Shown one piece after another: positions 1 through 8,527 of a stretch of 64,000 bases of DNA. A program made the translations under genes and the position numbers. The notes under the pieces are model-generated. The model was not told the DNA's origin. It saw nothing but the letters and a program-made list of their open reading frames with translations, and made no database searches. Positions within the stretch are counted from its first letter, which is position 1; every line of letters starts with the position of its first letter. The stretch comes from Methylophilus sp. (GTDB lineage Bacteria > Pseudomonadota > Gammaproteobacteria > Burkholderiales > Methylophilaceae), in contig NZ_SSGF01000007.1 in NCBI RefSeq assembly GCF_008015755.1, positions 186,001 to 250,000 on the forward strand, given 5' to 3'.

Positions 1-162
1 CGTTTGTTTGTGGTGTTTTATAACAAATCTTTGCGCATGTTGGCGCTTATAACGATGACCATGATAAGTCAGGCACGCACTGGGATGAAGGTGACATTGC
101 CATCCATTTTCATGTATGCTTGAGTTAACGTGTTATACAGGATGCTGTTTTCAGCAGTAACT
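1..162. other. Left edge, no assignable gene
   Basis: The three forward frames stop at 51, 21/123 and 122, and none ends in a sequence I recognise. In many proteobacteria ybeY precedes corC, but no frame here carries the YbeY C-terminal pattern. The stretch may hold the end of an unrecognised gene or the leader of corC. Nothing more can be supported. Confidence 0.4.
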
Positions 163-1023
163 ATGGCTTCAGAGCCGGATAAGTTGTCTCACAAACCCTC
201 TCTTTTAGAACGATTAAGTCACTTTCTTCTGCGCGAGCCAGAAGACAGAGAGCAACTGGTTGAGTTGCTGCATGGGGCTTATGAAAATCACCTGATGGAT
301 AGCGATTCGCTCGCGATGATTGAAGGTGTGCTGCAAGTCAGTGAAATGCAGGTCAGGGATATTATGATCCCGCGGTCGCAAATGGACGTCATCGATATTG
401 CCCAACCGCCAGAAAGCTTTTTGCCGTTTGTGATTGAAACAGCGCACTCGCGTTTTCCCGTCATTGAAGATAATAAAAACGATGTCATTGGTATTTTGCT
501 GGCCAAGGATTTATTACGCTATTACGCTAATGAGTCGTTTGAGCTGCGCGATATGCTGCGTCCGGCAGTGTTTATTCCCGAATCCAAGCGCCTGAACGTC
601 TTATTAAAAGAATTTCGCAGCAACCGTAACCATATCGCGATTGTGGTCGATGAGTATGGTGGTGTCGCAGGCATGGTTACCATTGAAGATGTGCTCGAGC
701 AAATTGTCGGCGATATCGAAGATGAATACGATGATGACGAAGACGAAAGCAATATTATTCAGCAGGAGCCTGGCAAATACCGCGTCAAGGCCCTGACCGA
801 AATCCCCGAGTTTAATGAAGCCATCGGCACCGCGTTTAGCGACGAAGAGTTTTCTACCGTTGGCGGCCTGGTGGTTAATCACTTTGGTCACTTGCCTAAG
901 CGTGGTGAGCATGTCCGCATTGATAACTTAAGTGTGACCGTGGTGCATGCCGATAGTCGTCGTGTGCATGTGTTGCTGGTCGAGCAATTGCCAGAAGAGG
1001 CCTATCCGATCGAGTCAGTGTAA
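163..1023 (+). CDS. corC: CorC/HlyC-family CBS-domain protein
   Basis: A 286-residue cytosolic protein of the CorC (YbeX) family, associated with Mg2+/Co2+ homeostasis and, in enterobacteria, with ribosome and envelope functions. It opens with the family signature SLLERLSHFLLREPEDREQL near residue 13. A CBS-domain pair follows at about residues 65-190 (VRDIMIPRSQ, DEYGGVAGMVTIEDVLEQIVG). An acidic run DEYDDDEDE leads to a CorC_HlyC domain at about 205-280. There is no membrane segment, unlike full-length CNNM/HlyC relatives. The frame is open upstream to a GTG at 130. I prefer ATG 163 because homologs begin about 12-15 residues before SLLERL. The usual downstream partner lnt is absent. Confidence 0.9.
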   Translation: MASEPDKLSHKPSLLERLSHFLLREPEDREQLVELLHGAYENHLMDSDSLAMIEGVLQVSEMQVRDIMIPRSQMDVIDIAQPPESFLPFVIETAHSRFPVIEDNKNDVIGILLAKDLLRYYANESFELRDMLRPAVFIPESKRLNVLLKEFRSNRNHIAIVVDEYGGVAGMVTIEDVLEQIVGDIEDEYDDDEDESNIIQQEPGKYRVKALTEIPEFNEAIGTAFSDEEFSTVGGLVVNHFGHLPKRGEHVRIDNLSVTVVHADSRRVHVLLVEQLPEEAYPIESV

Positions 1024-1094
1024 AGCGTCATGCTCTGATGTGAACCTATTGTTGTTTTAATTGCCTGAGTTTCTGATTATAAAGGAGAGTCGTG

Positions 1095-1487
1095 ATGAGA
1101 GCACAAACTTGGTTGGGTGGGGTGTTGGCTGTTGCATTATTGTCTTTGAGTGTTGGCGCGGTGGCGGGAACCTCTGCAACTAAATTGCCAGAAGATGAGC
1201 AAGGCTTTGTTGATGCGGTGGGTAAACTGAATCGCGCCCAGCTCATTGCTGTATTAGGTGAACCGGCACGGGCTGAAGATGTGAAGTTAAAGGATAGCGG
1301 TCGTGTGGTCGCTTCTATCTGGCATTATCACAACATCAATAAAGATGCCGCCGGCGCTTATTATCCGACGACAGAGCTGGACCTGATTGATGATCAGGTC
1401 AGTGTGGTGGTGTTTCTGAATAACGATGGTTCTGATGCCAGCACTGGCCAGACTTATGAGGTTCAGCCTAATCCAGCGGATTTATAG
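1095..1487 (+). CDS. Small exported protein of unknown function
   Basis: A 130-residue protein I do not recognise. The first 25 residues form a signal peptide (MRAQTW, hydrophobic core, AVAG end), so it should be periplasmic. The mature part is acidic, has no cysteine, and contains the phrase IWHYHNINKD about halfway. The folded part looks like a small beta-rich domain ending in a Pro/Asn-rich tail. The ATG at 1095 sits 7 bases after a strong GGAG ribosome site at 1084, which decides it over the in-frame GTG at 1092. It stands alone between corC and mscL and is followed by a terminator. Confidence 0.7.
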   Translation: MRAQTWLGGVLAVALLSLSVGAVAGTSATKLPEDEQGFVDAVGKLNRAQLIAVLGEPARAEDVKLKDSGRVVASIWHYHNINKDAAGAYYPTTELDLIDDQVSVVVFLNNDGSDASTGQTYEVQPNPADL

Positions 1488-1510
1488 GCGCTCATAAGGT
1501 GGGTTAAAAA

Positions 1511-1536
1511 ACAAAGGGCGCTTTAGCGCCCTTTGT
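1511..1536. terminator. Bidirectional terminator
   Basis: A perfect 12-bp inverted repeat (ACAAAGGGCGCT, loop TT, AGCGCCCTTTGT) lies between the convergent genes at 1095-1487 and mscL. It has A-rich sequence on its left, so it could serve both strands. Confidence 0.75.
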
Positions 1537-1557
1537 CATATGGATGTTGCCAAAAAA

Positions 1558-1971
1558 TTATTTTTTCAGGCTGTCGCGGATTTCACGCAACAACACAATA
1601 TCTTCTGGCGTGGCTGCCGGCGCTGGTGCAGGTTCTGCCTGTTTGAGGCTATTCATGAATTTGACCATTTGAAAAATGATAAAAGCCAGAATGATAAAGT
1701 TAAGCACGATGGTGATGAAGTTGCCGTAGGCCAGCACGGCGCCTAGTTTTTTGGCTTCTGCCAAGGCTAAATCTGCTGATTGGCCATTCAGCGGTACATA
1801 TAAATTGCTGAAATCAAACCCACCAAAAATTCTGCCGATGACCGGCATAATCATGTCGTTGACCATGGAATCGACGATTTTGCCAAAAGCCCCGCCGATG
1901 ATGACACCCACCGCCAGATCCATGACATTGCCCTTTAGCGCAAATTGCTTAAATTCGGTCATCACACTCAT
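1558..1971 (-). CDS. mscL: Large-conductance mechanosensitive channel
   Basis: A 137-residue inner-membrane channel that releases solutes under hypo-osmotic shock. The family start ([32 protein letters not shown], written here as separate motifs: [13 protein letters not shown] then GGAFGKIV) covers the N-terminal helix and the pore-lining TM1 at about residues 10-45. TM2 is at about 78-103 ([24 protein letters not shown]). A cytoplasmic C-terminal helix ends in [15 protein letters not shown], and length is typical for the family. The start at 1971 (MSVMTEF) could be three codons shorter at MTEF. It is monocistronic and convergent with the upstream exported-protein gene. Confidence 0.95.
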   Translation of the reverse strand: MSVMTEFKQFALKGNVMDLAVGVIIGGAFGKIVDSMVNDMIMPVIGRIFGGFDFSNLYVPLNGQSADLALAEAKKLGAVLAYGNFITIVLNFIILAFIIFQMVKFMNSLKQAEPAPAPAATPEDIVLLREIRDSLKK

Positions 1972-2141
1972 TCACTTACTCCTGATGTTAATTATTGTAG
2001 ATAGATGCAAATGGTGACTATAGGCGCGGACTTGCATGCTTGTCAATTGTCGGCAGGGCAATCGTTTGTACCAGGCTCTTGCATTGCGCTGTGTGATATA
2101 TTGGTTGTTCTGGTGGTTGACGAATAAGTTGAAGAGTCTAG

Positions 2142-3005
2142 ATGCAGTTGTTTCATAGCTTGCGCGAATTGCGCACATTTTTGGCTGGTCGCGGGGATCA
2201 GCGCGTGGGTTTTGTGCCCACCATGGGGAATTTGCATGCCGGGCATTGCCAATTGGTGACGCTGGCGAAGCTGCATGCGGACCTGGTGGTGGTGAGTATC
2301 TTTGTGAATCCCCTGCAATTTGGCGCCAATGAAGATTTTGGCAGTTATCCGCGCACCTTGCAGGCTGACTGCGACAAGTTGCAAGCCGTGGGCGCCGACG
2401 TCGTGTTTGCGCCATCGGTGGCTGAGATGTATCCCGATTTTGATGGCCATTCTCTGCATCAGCAGGTGGTGATTCAACCACCCCCATTGGCCGATGACTT
2501 ATGTGGCGCCAGTCGCCCTGGGCATTTTGCGGGTGTGGCCACGGTGGTCGCCAAGCTGTTTCATATGGTGCAGCCACAGGTGGCGGTATTCGGCAAAAAA
2601 GACTACCAGCAACTGATGGTGATCCGCGCCCTGGTGCGGCAACTTAATTTTGAGATTGAGATTATTGCCGGTGAAACGGCGCGCGAGCCGTCCGGGCTGG
2701 CGATGAGCTCAAGAAATGGCTATCTGACCGCGACGGAAAAAACACAAGCTGCCCAGCTCAACCAGCAGTTACAAATTATTCAACAGGCCTTGCTGGCCGG
2801 GCAGCGCGATTATGCGGCGTTGCGTGAACAAGCCTGTTTGGCGCTCAGCCAACAGGGCTGGCAGGTCGATTATGTAGAGATTCGACGTCAACAGTCACTG
2901 ACCTTGCCGGATGCGCAGACGCGTGACTGGGTGATTTTGGCGGCGGCTCGATTGGGCAAGACGCGGCTCATCGATAACTGTGAAGTCAGCGCTGGCGGTG
3001 AATAA
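2142..3005 (+). CDS. panC: Pantothenate synthetase
   Basis: Cytosolic ligase that joins pantoate and beta-alanine using ATP, the last step of pantothenate synthesis. The 287-residue length is typical. It carries the HIGH-like nucleotide motif PTMGNLHAGH at residues 26-35, pantoate/ATP-site sequences FVNPLQFG at 54-61 and GKKDYQQ at 151-157, and the KMSKS-equivalent SSRN at 189-192. The ATG at 2142 matches the family start. panB, often adjacent, is not in the window, but panD lies 95 bp downstream behind its own predicted promoter. Confidence 0.96.
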   Translation: MQLFHSLRELRTFLAGRGDQRVGFVPTMGNLHAGHCQLVTLAKLHADLVVVSIFVNPLQFGANEDFGSYPRTLQADCDKLQAVGADVVFAPSVAEMYPDFDGHSLHQQVVIQPPPLADDLCGASRPGHFAGVATVVAKLFHMVQPQVAVFGKKDYQQLMVIRALVRQLNFEIEIIAGETAREPSGLAMSSRNGYLTATEKTQAAQLNQQLQIIQQALLAGQRDYAALREQACLALSQQGWQVDYVEIRRQQSLTLPDAQTRDWVILAAARLGKTRLIDNCEVSAGGE

Positions 3006-3027
3006 ATGCGTTTTTGATAAATTTATT

Positions 3028-3056
3028 TTGCGCTAAGCCATTGATAACTCTATAAT
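3028..3056 (+). promoter_or_regulatory. Sigma-70-like promoter for panD
   Basis: TTGCGC at 3028-3033 and TATAAT at 3051-3056 are separated by 17 bp, 45 bp upstream of panD. The -10 hexamer is a consensus match, while the -35 matches three of six positions. Confidence 0.6.
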
Positions 3057-3100
3057 TACGACCTTTTCCGCGCGAGTGGAAGTTGGAGCTGAGGGACGCA

Positions 3101-3481
3101 ATGCAAAGAACCATGTTGAAATCAAAGCTGCATCGAGTGCGTGTGACGCATAGCGAGCTGCACTATGAAGGCAGCTGTGCGATTGATGAAGCCTTGCTGG
3201 AGGCCGCCAATATTCATGAGTATGAGCAGATCCAGATTTACAATATCAACAATGGTGAGCGTTTCACAACTTATGCCATTCGTGCCGAGCGCCACTCAGG
3301 CGTGATTTCGGTCAATGGCGCTGCCGCGCATAAAGCCGATCCTGATGATTTGATTATTATTGCCAGTTATTCGCAATATACCGAAGCTGAACTGACCAAT
3401 TACCATCCACAACTGGTTTATGTCGATGCGCAAAACCGCATTGTCGAACAAAAAAACCATATTCCTGCGCAAGCCGCCTGA
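3101..3481 (+). CDS. panD: Aspartate 1-decarboxylase
   Basis: Pyruvoyl-dependent enzyme that makes beta-alanine from aspartate for pantothenate synthesis, so it supplies the substrate of the PanC encoded just upstream. The 126-residue proenzyme starts [13 protein letters not shown] and carries the self-cleavage site YEG-SCAID, with Gly24-Ser25 as the scissile bond and Ser25 as the pyruvoyl precursor. Lys9 is the usual substrate-binding lysine. An in-frame GTG at 3083 would add six residues, but the GAGG ribosome site at 3091 and the universal family start favour ATG 3101. rsfS follows directly. Confidence 0.96.
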   Translation: MQRTMLKSKLHRVRVTHSELHYEGSCAIDEALLEAANIHEYEQIQIYNINNGERFTTYAIRAERHSGVISVNGAAAHKADPDDLIIIASYSQYTEAELTNYHPQLVYVDAQNRIVEQKNHIPAQAA

Positions 3482-3495
3482 TTTTGAACACACCT

Positions 3496-3867
3496 ATGCA
3501 ACCACACATTGATGCCATGTCGTTAGACGACATGAAGCTGGCCGTCGTCGACGCGCTGGAAGATATTAAAGCCTTTGACATCACTGTCATGGACGTGCGC
3601 CGGATGACCGCGGTCACCAGCTACATGGTTGTCGCCAGTGGTAACTCCACCCGTCAATGCAAGGCGATTGCCGATAACGTACGTGAAAAGCTCAAAGAAA
3701 AGGGCATAGAAGCACGCGGTGTTGAAGGCGAAAAAGAGGGCGAATGGGTGTTGGTTGATTTGGGCGATATCGTTGTCCATGTCATGGTGCCTACCACCCG
3801 CGCCTACTACAACATCGAACAACTGTGGACCGAGTCACAGACGCGCCGCACGGCGTCTGCTGCCTAA
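3496..3867 (+). CDS. rsfS: Ribosomal silencing factor RsfS
   Basis: A 123-residue protein of the RsfS/Iojap family. It binds L14 on the 50S subunit and blocks subunit joining during starvation. Recognisable pieces are the conserved VVDALEDIKAFDI start, SYMVVASGNSTRQ at the beta-sheet core, and EGEKEGEWVLVDLGDIVVHVM. The start is uncertain: TTG 3484 and ATG 3517 are alternatives, and no ribosome site is clear. nadD, the usual upstream partner, is missing and panD sits there instead. rlmH follows as is usual. Confidence 0.93.
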   Translation: MQPHIDAMSLDDMKLAVVDALEDIKAFDITVMDVRRMTAVTSYMVVASGNSTRQCKAIADNVREKLKEKGIEARGVEGEKEGEWVLVDLGDIVVHVMVPTTRAYYNIEQLWTESQTRRTASAA

Positions 3868-3888
3868 AAGCACACCTCCTTTCCTGGT

Positions 3889-4356
3889 ATGAAACTCAAT
3901 ATCATCTCGGTCGGCCATAAAATGCCAGACTGGGTTGAAAGCGCCTGCGCCGAGTACTTGAAGCGCATGCCGCGTGAACTCGACACACGCATCATTGAAA
4001 TCAAGCCCGATAAACGGGCGGCCGGTAAAAACAGTGAAGTGGTTCAAGAGGCCGAGGCCAAGCGCATCCTGGAAGTGGCGGGTAAAGATTACCTGGTGGC
4101 GCTGGATGAGCGCGGGCAGGCGGTGACCACCTTGCAACTGGCTGAAAAGCTCAAAAGCTGGCAGGAAATGGGTCGTGATGTGTCTCTGGTCGTGGGTGGT
4201 GCAGACGGTTTGCACATACAACTTAAAAGTCAGGCGCAGTGGTTATTCAGCCTGTCTAAACTGACCATGCCACATGGCATGGTGCGTGTGATGCTGGCTG
4301 AGCAACTTTATCGCGCACATACGGTTCTAAGCGGACACCCCTATCATAGAGAGTAA
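3889..4356 (+). CDS. rlmH: 23S rRNA pseudouridine1915 N3-methyltransferase
   Basis: A 155-residue SPOUT-class methyltransferase that methylates pseudouridine 1915 in helix 69 of 23S rRNA on assembled 70S ribosomes. The trefoil-knot SAM site is seen as LDERGQ, VVGGADGL and the C-terminal MPHGMVRVMLAEQLYRAHTVL. The protein ends in the family-typical GHPYHRE. Length matches the family exactly. It follows rsfS by 21 bp and phrB starts 2 bp after its stop, so it is probably co-transcribed with both. Confidence 0.96.
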   Translation: MKLNIISVGHKMPDWVESACAEYLKRMPRELDTRIIEIKPDKRAAGKNSEVVQEAEAKRILEVAGKDYLVALDERGQAVTTLQLAEKLKSWQEMGRDVSLVVGGADGLHIQLKSQAQWLFSLSKLTMPHGMVRVMLAEQLYRAHTVLSGHPYHRE

Positions 4357-4358
4357 TT

Positions 4359-5792
4359 ATGTCTAATGCCTTGGTCTGGTTGCGTCGCGACTTACGCGAT
4401 GACGATCATGCTGCGCTCTATCACGCCTTAAAGCGGCATACGCAAGTGTATGTCGCTTTTGTTTTTGATACCGATATTCTGGATGCCTTGAGCGATAAAC
4501 AGGATCGCAGGGTAGAGTTTATCTGGGAGAGCGTGCAGGCACTCAAGCAGGCTTTGCAAGCGCAAGGCGGCGATCTGCTGGTGCGTCATGGCCGGGCGCA
4601 GGAAGAAATTCCCGCCTTGGCACAAGCGCTCAATGTGACGGCTGTTTATGCCAACAAAGATTACGAGCCGCTGGCGATTGCACGCGATGCTGCTGTAGCG
4701 CAGACGCTACTTAACGCGGGGCTAACCCTGCACTTATTCAAGGATCAGGTGCTGTTTGAACAAGACGAAGTGATGACGCAAGCCGGCAAGCCATACGGCG
4801 TGTTCACCCCTTATAAAAATGCCCATCTGGCCAAGTTGAATGCCTTTTACTTAAAGGCCTATCCAGTCAAAAAATATACGAGCCATTTGGCGCAGGTGTC
4901 GCCCGAGCCGATGCCAAGCTTGGTATCGCTTGGGTTTACACCCACCAATCTCGCGGCTTTGCGGGTGCCGATCGGCATGGCGGGTGCCCGGCAGTTGTTT
5001 GACGATTTTTTGCAGCGTATCGACCACTATCACGACGCGCGTAACTTTCCGGCCGTTAAAGGTGTGTCTTATCTCTCTGTGCATTTGCGTTTCGGTACGA
5101 TTTCTATTCGTCAGCTTGCGCGTGCCGCCTGGCAACTGTCAGTTGCTGGCAATGCCGGAGCAGCCACGTGGTTGAGTGAGCTCATCTGGCGCGATTTTTA
5201 TTTTCAGATTCTGTTTCATCGGCCGGACCTGCAGCAGGGGCGTTCGTATAAGCCCGAGTATGAAACGCTGCCTTTTAGCAATGACCCAGGCTGGTTTGCC
5301 GCCTGGTGCGAAGGGCGAACCGGTTTCCCGATTGTGGATGCGGCCATGCGGCAATTGAACCAAACTGGCTATATGCATAATCGTTTGCGCATGGTGGTGG
5401 CCAGTTTTTTGGTCAAGGATTTGCTCATAGACTGGCGTTGGGGTGAGCGGTATTTTGCACAAAAGTTAATCGACTTTGACTTTGCTGCCAACAATGGCGG
5501 CTGGCAATGGGCCGCGTCGACCGGTTGCGATGCACAACCCTATTTCAGGATATTTAACCCGCAATCGCAGTCAGAAAAGTTTGATCCACAAGGCAAGTTT
5601 ATCCGCAAATATGTGCCCGAACTTGCCGGTCTTGATGATCAACAAATTCATGCGCCATGGGCAGAAAAATTCCGCAAAAAATCCTTGTTTGACAATGGGT
5701 TAATGGGGGAATACCCGGCCCCTGTGGTGGATCATGCACAACAGCGCGAGGAGGCCTTGCGCTTATACAAAAATAATGTGAAGCAGAGATGA
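4359..5792 (+). CDS. phrB: Deoxyribodipyrimidine photolyase
   Basis: A 477-residue class I CPD photolyase that repairs UV-induced cyclobutane pyrimidine dimers using light, FADH- and an antenna cofactor. The N-terminal alpha/beta antenna domain begins ALVWLRRDLR. The C-terminal FAD domain includes the SELIWRDFYFQILF helix, GFPIVDAAMRQL, MHNRLRMVVASFLVKDL, and the GGWQWAASTGCDAQPYFR flavin-site region with NP motif. Trp residues expected for the electron-transfer chain are present. Its 2-bp spacing to rlmH suggests translational coupling, an unusual neighbour for a repair gene. Confidence 0.95.
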   Translation: MSNALVWLRRDLRDDDHAALYHALKRHTQVYVAFVFDTDILDALSDKQDRRVEFIWESVQALKQALQAQGGDLLVRHGRAQEEIPALAQALNVTAVYANKDYEPLAIARDAAVAQTLLNAGLTLHLFKDQVLFEQDEVMTQAGKPYGVFTPYKNAHLAKLNAFYLKAYPVKKYTSHLAQVSPEPMPSLVSLGFTPTNLAALRVPIGMAGARQLFDDFLQRIDHYHDARNFPAVKGVSYLSVHLRFGTISIRQLARAAWQLSVAGNAGAATWLSELIWRDFYFQILFHRPDLQQGRSYKPEYETLPFSNDPGWFAAWCEGRTGFPIVDAAMRQLNQTGYMHNRLRMVVASFLVKDLLIDWRWGERYFAQKLIDFDFAANNGGWQWAASTGCDAQPYFRIFNPQSQSEKFDPQGKFIRKYVPELAGLDDQQIHAPWAEKFRKKSLFDNGLMGEYPAPVVDHAQQREEALRLYKNNVKQR

Positions 5793-6002
5793 CATTTGAT
5801 GTAGAATAAGATCGTTTTACTTCGTGCTAAGGTGAGGTTTGTGTAGCGCCGGTGAGTGAATTAATCCGACTTTTTAACAACTATCCCTTCAACTTTTAGA
5901 AGAGATTTCCGTTAACTGAAAGACACACCTTTGCGAAGATCACACTGCAAGCTGTGTTGGGGATACCACAATTTAAATGCGCTTGAATAGCTTCTAAACA
6001 TA

Positions 6003-7055
6003 ATGACAAATATGAAAACATTAAAAGCGATCGTACTGACTGCCGTTTTGGTGAGTGTCTCAGGTTGTGCTACAACCAACAAAGACCCTCTCGAAGGCAT
6101 CAACCGGGGAATTTATAAATTTAACGATGTGGCCGATCGCTATGCCATCAAGCCCGTCGCCAAAGCCTATAAAGCCGTTGCGCCGACGCCGGTGCGTACA
6201 GGCATCAGCAATTTCTTTAGCAACTTGGGCACCTTGACCACCGTTGTGAATGATCTGCTGCAACTGAAATTTGCTCAGGCATTTACCGATGCGGGCCGTT
6301 TCGTCATCAACTCGACGTTTGGCATTGCTGGTTTTATTGATGTCGCCAGCATGGACAAAATTGAAAAACACCAGGAAGATTTTGGCCAAACCATGGGCTA
6401 TTGGGGTGTCGGCTCTGGTGCTTATTTAGTACTGCCGATTATCGGGCCAAGTACTGTGCGTGACGCCAGCGGTCTGTTTATTGATACCGTGACCTCAGAT
6501 CCAATTACCTATTTACACAATACCGGCCAGATCCGCGCGCACAACCAGGTGCGTGCTGTGCAGTTTTTAGATAAACGTACGCAATTGCTGGACGCCACAG
6601 ATTTGGTGGATGATGCGTCGATTGATCCGTATGCGTTTATGCGTGACGCTTATCTGCAGCGCCGTGCCAGCCTGATTCAAGATGGCCTGGTGCCAAAAGA
6701 GCTGTTGCAAGACGAGTTTGAGCCAGCTGATGAAGATGTGCCAAGCCATACAGAGCTAACGCCTGCGGCCGCTGATGCCGTGCTGTTGCAATCTGCTGCA
6801 CCGATTGAAGGCCCTGAAGCTCAAGCTGCTGAAGGTGCGTCTGTCACCAGTCAGTCGCCTGTGCAAGCGTTGGAAGTCTCTGCTGTTGAAGCTGAGCCAG
6901 CCGAAGAGGTGTTGGAGGCACTGCCACCGTTGCTGGAGCAGGCTGACCAATCGACAAGCGAAGAGGTGCCTGTGGTTGAACAGGAATCAGCAGCGATTGT
7001 GGCAGGGATAGATGAGACCTTGTTGATGCTGGATGCAGGGGTGTCAGCACAGTAG
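6003..7055 (+). CDS. mlaA: Outer-membrane lipoprotein MlaA (VacJ)
   Basis: Lipoprotein of the Mla pathway that removes mislocalised phospholipids from the outer leaflet of the outer membrane. Residues 1-21 are a lipoprotein signal with lipobox VSGC (lipid-modified Cys22). The MlaA domain runs from about 28 to 230 (DPLEGINRGIYKFND, TPVRTGISNFFSNL, YLVLPIIGPSTVRD). The remaining roughly 120 residues are a Glu/Ala/Pro-rich acidic tail, well beyond the usual length of about 250. The start could be the second ATG at 6012. It is encoded alone, without mlaFEDCB. The 210-bp upstream gap shows no strong feature. Confidence 0.93.
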   Translation: MTNMKTLKAIVLTAVLVSVSGCATTNKDPLEGINRGIYKFNDVADRYAIKPVAKAYKAVAPTPVRTGISNFFSNLGTLTTVVNDLLQLKFAQAFTDAGRFVINSTFGIAGFIDVASMDKIEKHQEDFGQTMGYWGVGSGAYLVLPIIGPSTVRDASGLFIDTVTSDPITYLHNTGQIRAHNQVRAVQFLDKRTQLLDATDLVDDASIDPYAFMRDAYLQRRASLIQDGLVPKELLQDEFEPADEDVPSHTELTPAAADAVLLQSAAPIEGPEAQAAEGASVTSQSPVQALEVSAVEAEPAEEVLEALPPLLEQADQSTSEEVPVVEQESAAIVAGIDETLLMLDAGVSAQ

Positions 7056-7073
7056 TGTTACTCTCTGAGTGAT

Positions 7074-7106
7074 AAAAAAGGCTTTGCATCATGCAAAGCC
7101 TTTTTT
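7074..7106. terminator. Bidirectional terminator
   Basis: A nearly perfect 16-bp inverted repeat (AAAAAAGGCTTTGCAT / ATGCAAAGCCTTTTTT) with A-tract and T-tract ends lies between the convergent mlaA and pmbA genes. Confidence 0.85.
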
Positions 7107-7130
7107 ATTGGGTGTCACCGGCGCCGCCGT

Positions 7131-8453
7131 TTACTCAGCAGAGGCAATGGTCATGCGTTCTATCAGGATGGATCCTGTTGATCTCGAGCTGTTTGGAATC
7201 GTATCGTTGCCAATCGCCGTGATGTTCTTCAACATGTCTTTCATATTACCCGCGATGGTGATTTCTTCTACGGGATGCACAATCTGGCCGTTTTCTACCC
7301 AATAGCCAGCTGCGCCGCGCGAGTAGTCACCTGTGACCATGTTCATGCCATGACCCAGTAACTCGGTCACTAGCAGGCCGTTGCCCATGGTTTGTAATAA
7401 TTGCTCAAGGGTATGGCCGGTTGAGCGCACCACAATATTGTGCGCACCACCGGCATTGCCTGTCGATTGCATGCCCAGCTTGCGGGCGGAGTAGCTGCCT
7501 AGCAAGTAGCCTTGCAGCACGCCGTTTTCAACCAGTATGCGTGGTTTGCAAGCCACCCCTTCGCTATCAAACGCACTGCTGGCAGCGCCTTTGAGCACAA
7601 ACGGATTTTCATCAATGTGCAGTAACGGGCTAGCAATCGGCTGGCCCAGGCTATCCAGCAAGAAGGAAGATTTGCGGTACAAATTGCCGCCAGAAATCGC
7701 ACTGATCAGGGTGCCAATCAAGCCACTGGCCAACGGCGCTTCAAATAAAACTGGATATTGCCCGGTTTTGATCGGGCGTGCACCCAGGCGTTTGACGGTA
7801 CGCGAGCCTGCTATTTGGCCGACTTGTTCTGGCGTTGCCAGATCTTGCGCATCACGTGCGCTGCTATACCAGTAGTCGCGTTGCATCAGGCCATTGGCTT
7901 CGGCAATCACCGAGCAACTGATACTATGGCGCGAGCTAGGGTAGCCGCCAATAAAACCATGGCTGTTGGCATAGGCAAAGGCGCCGCTTTGGCTATAAAT
8001 GCTGGCACCTTCACTGTTGCTGATCCGTGCATCAACGCCAAGGGCGGCTGCTTCACATCGTTTGGCCAAAGCAAGCGCCGCATCGACGTCGATCTGCCAG
8101 GGATGATGCAAGGATAAGTCTGGAAACTCAGTGGCCATTAATGCCGCATCTGCCAAGCCGCAGAAGGGGTCCTGCGCCGTATATTTCGCAATATTGCAGG
8201 CGGCTTCTACGGTGTCTTGCAAGGCTTGCAAGCTGAGGTCTGAGGTGCTGGCATAGCCTTTACTTTGACCAAAATAAACAGTGACCGAGCAGCCTTTGTC
8301 GCGGTTATATTCAATGTTTTCAGTTTCGCCTTGCCTGACGGAGACATTTTGGCCGGTGCCAAAACTGACCTCGGCTTCGGCACTGCTGGCACCTGCTTTA
8401 CGCGCCAGGTGAATGATGTCTTGAGCGATTTGTTTAAGTTGATCCGATTGCAT
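7131..8453 (-). CDS. pmbA: Metalloprotease-related protein PmbA (TldE)
   Basis: A 440-residue member of the TldD/PmbA (U62) family. With TldD it forms a heterodimeric protease that matures microcin and degrades CcdA in E. coli. PmbA is the subunit lacking the metal site. Family features include RQGETENIEYNRDKGCSVTVY near the N terminus, and C-terminal TGNAGGAHNIVV, GLLVTELLGHGMN and TGDYSRGAAGYWVENG. An in-frame start at 8498 would add 15 residues. I chose ATG 8453 because homologs start there and because a TATGAT -10-like sequence overlaps the longer version. It is divergent from darP. Confidence 0.92.
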   Translation of the reverse strand: MQSDQLKQIAQDIIHLARKAGASSAEAEVSFGTGQNVSVRQGETENIEYNRDKGCSVTVYFGQSKGYASTSDLSLQALQDTVEAACNIAKYTAQDPFCGLADAALMATEFPDLSLHHPWQIDVDAALALAKRCEAAALGVDARISNSEGASIYSQSGAFAYANSHGFIGGYPSSRHSISCSVIAEANGLMQRDYWYSSARDAQDLATPEQVGQIAGSRTVKRLGARPIKTGQYPVLFEAPLASGLIGTLISAISGGNLYRKSSFLLDSLGQPIASPLLHIDENPFVLKGAASSAFDSEGVACKPRILVENGVLQGYLLGSYSARKLGMQSTGNAGGAHNIVVRSTGHTLEQLLQTMGNGLLVTELLGHGMNMVTGDYSRGAAGYWVENGQIVHPVEEITIAGNMKDMLKNITAIGNDTIPNSSRSTGSILIERMTIASAE

Positions 8454-8527
8454 GCTGTACGCGCTAGTTTTTTGCTTGGCAGTTAAAGCTGGTATCATAC
8501 CGTGATTTGGCAGAGATTGCTTTTACC

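Noticed and set aside
1972-2577. Long minus-strand open frame opposite panC
   Set aside because: It is an antisense shadow of panC, rich in His, Pro and Arg, with no protein-like motifs.
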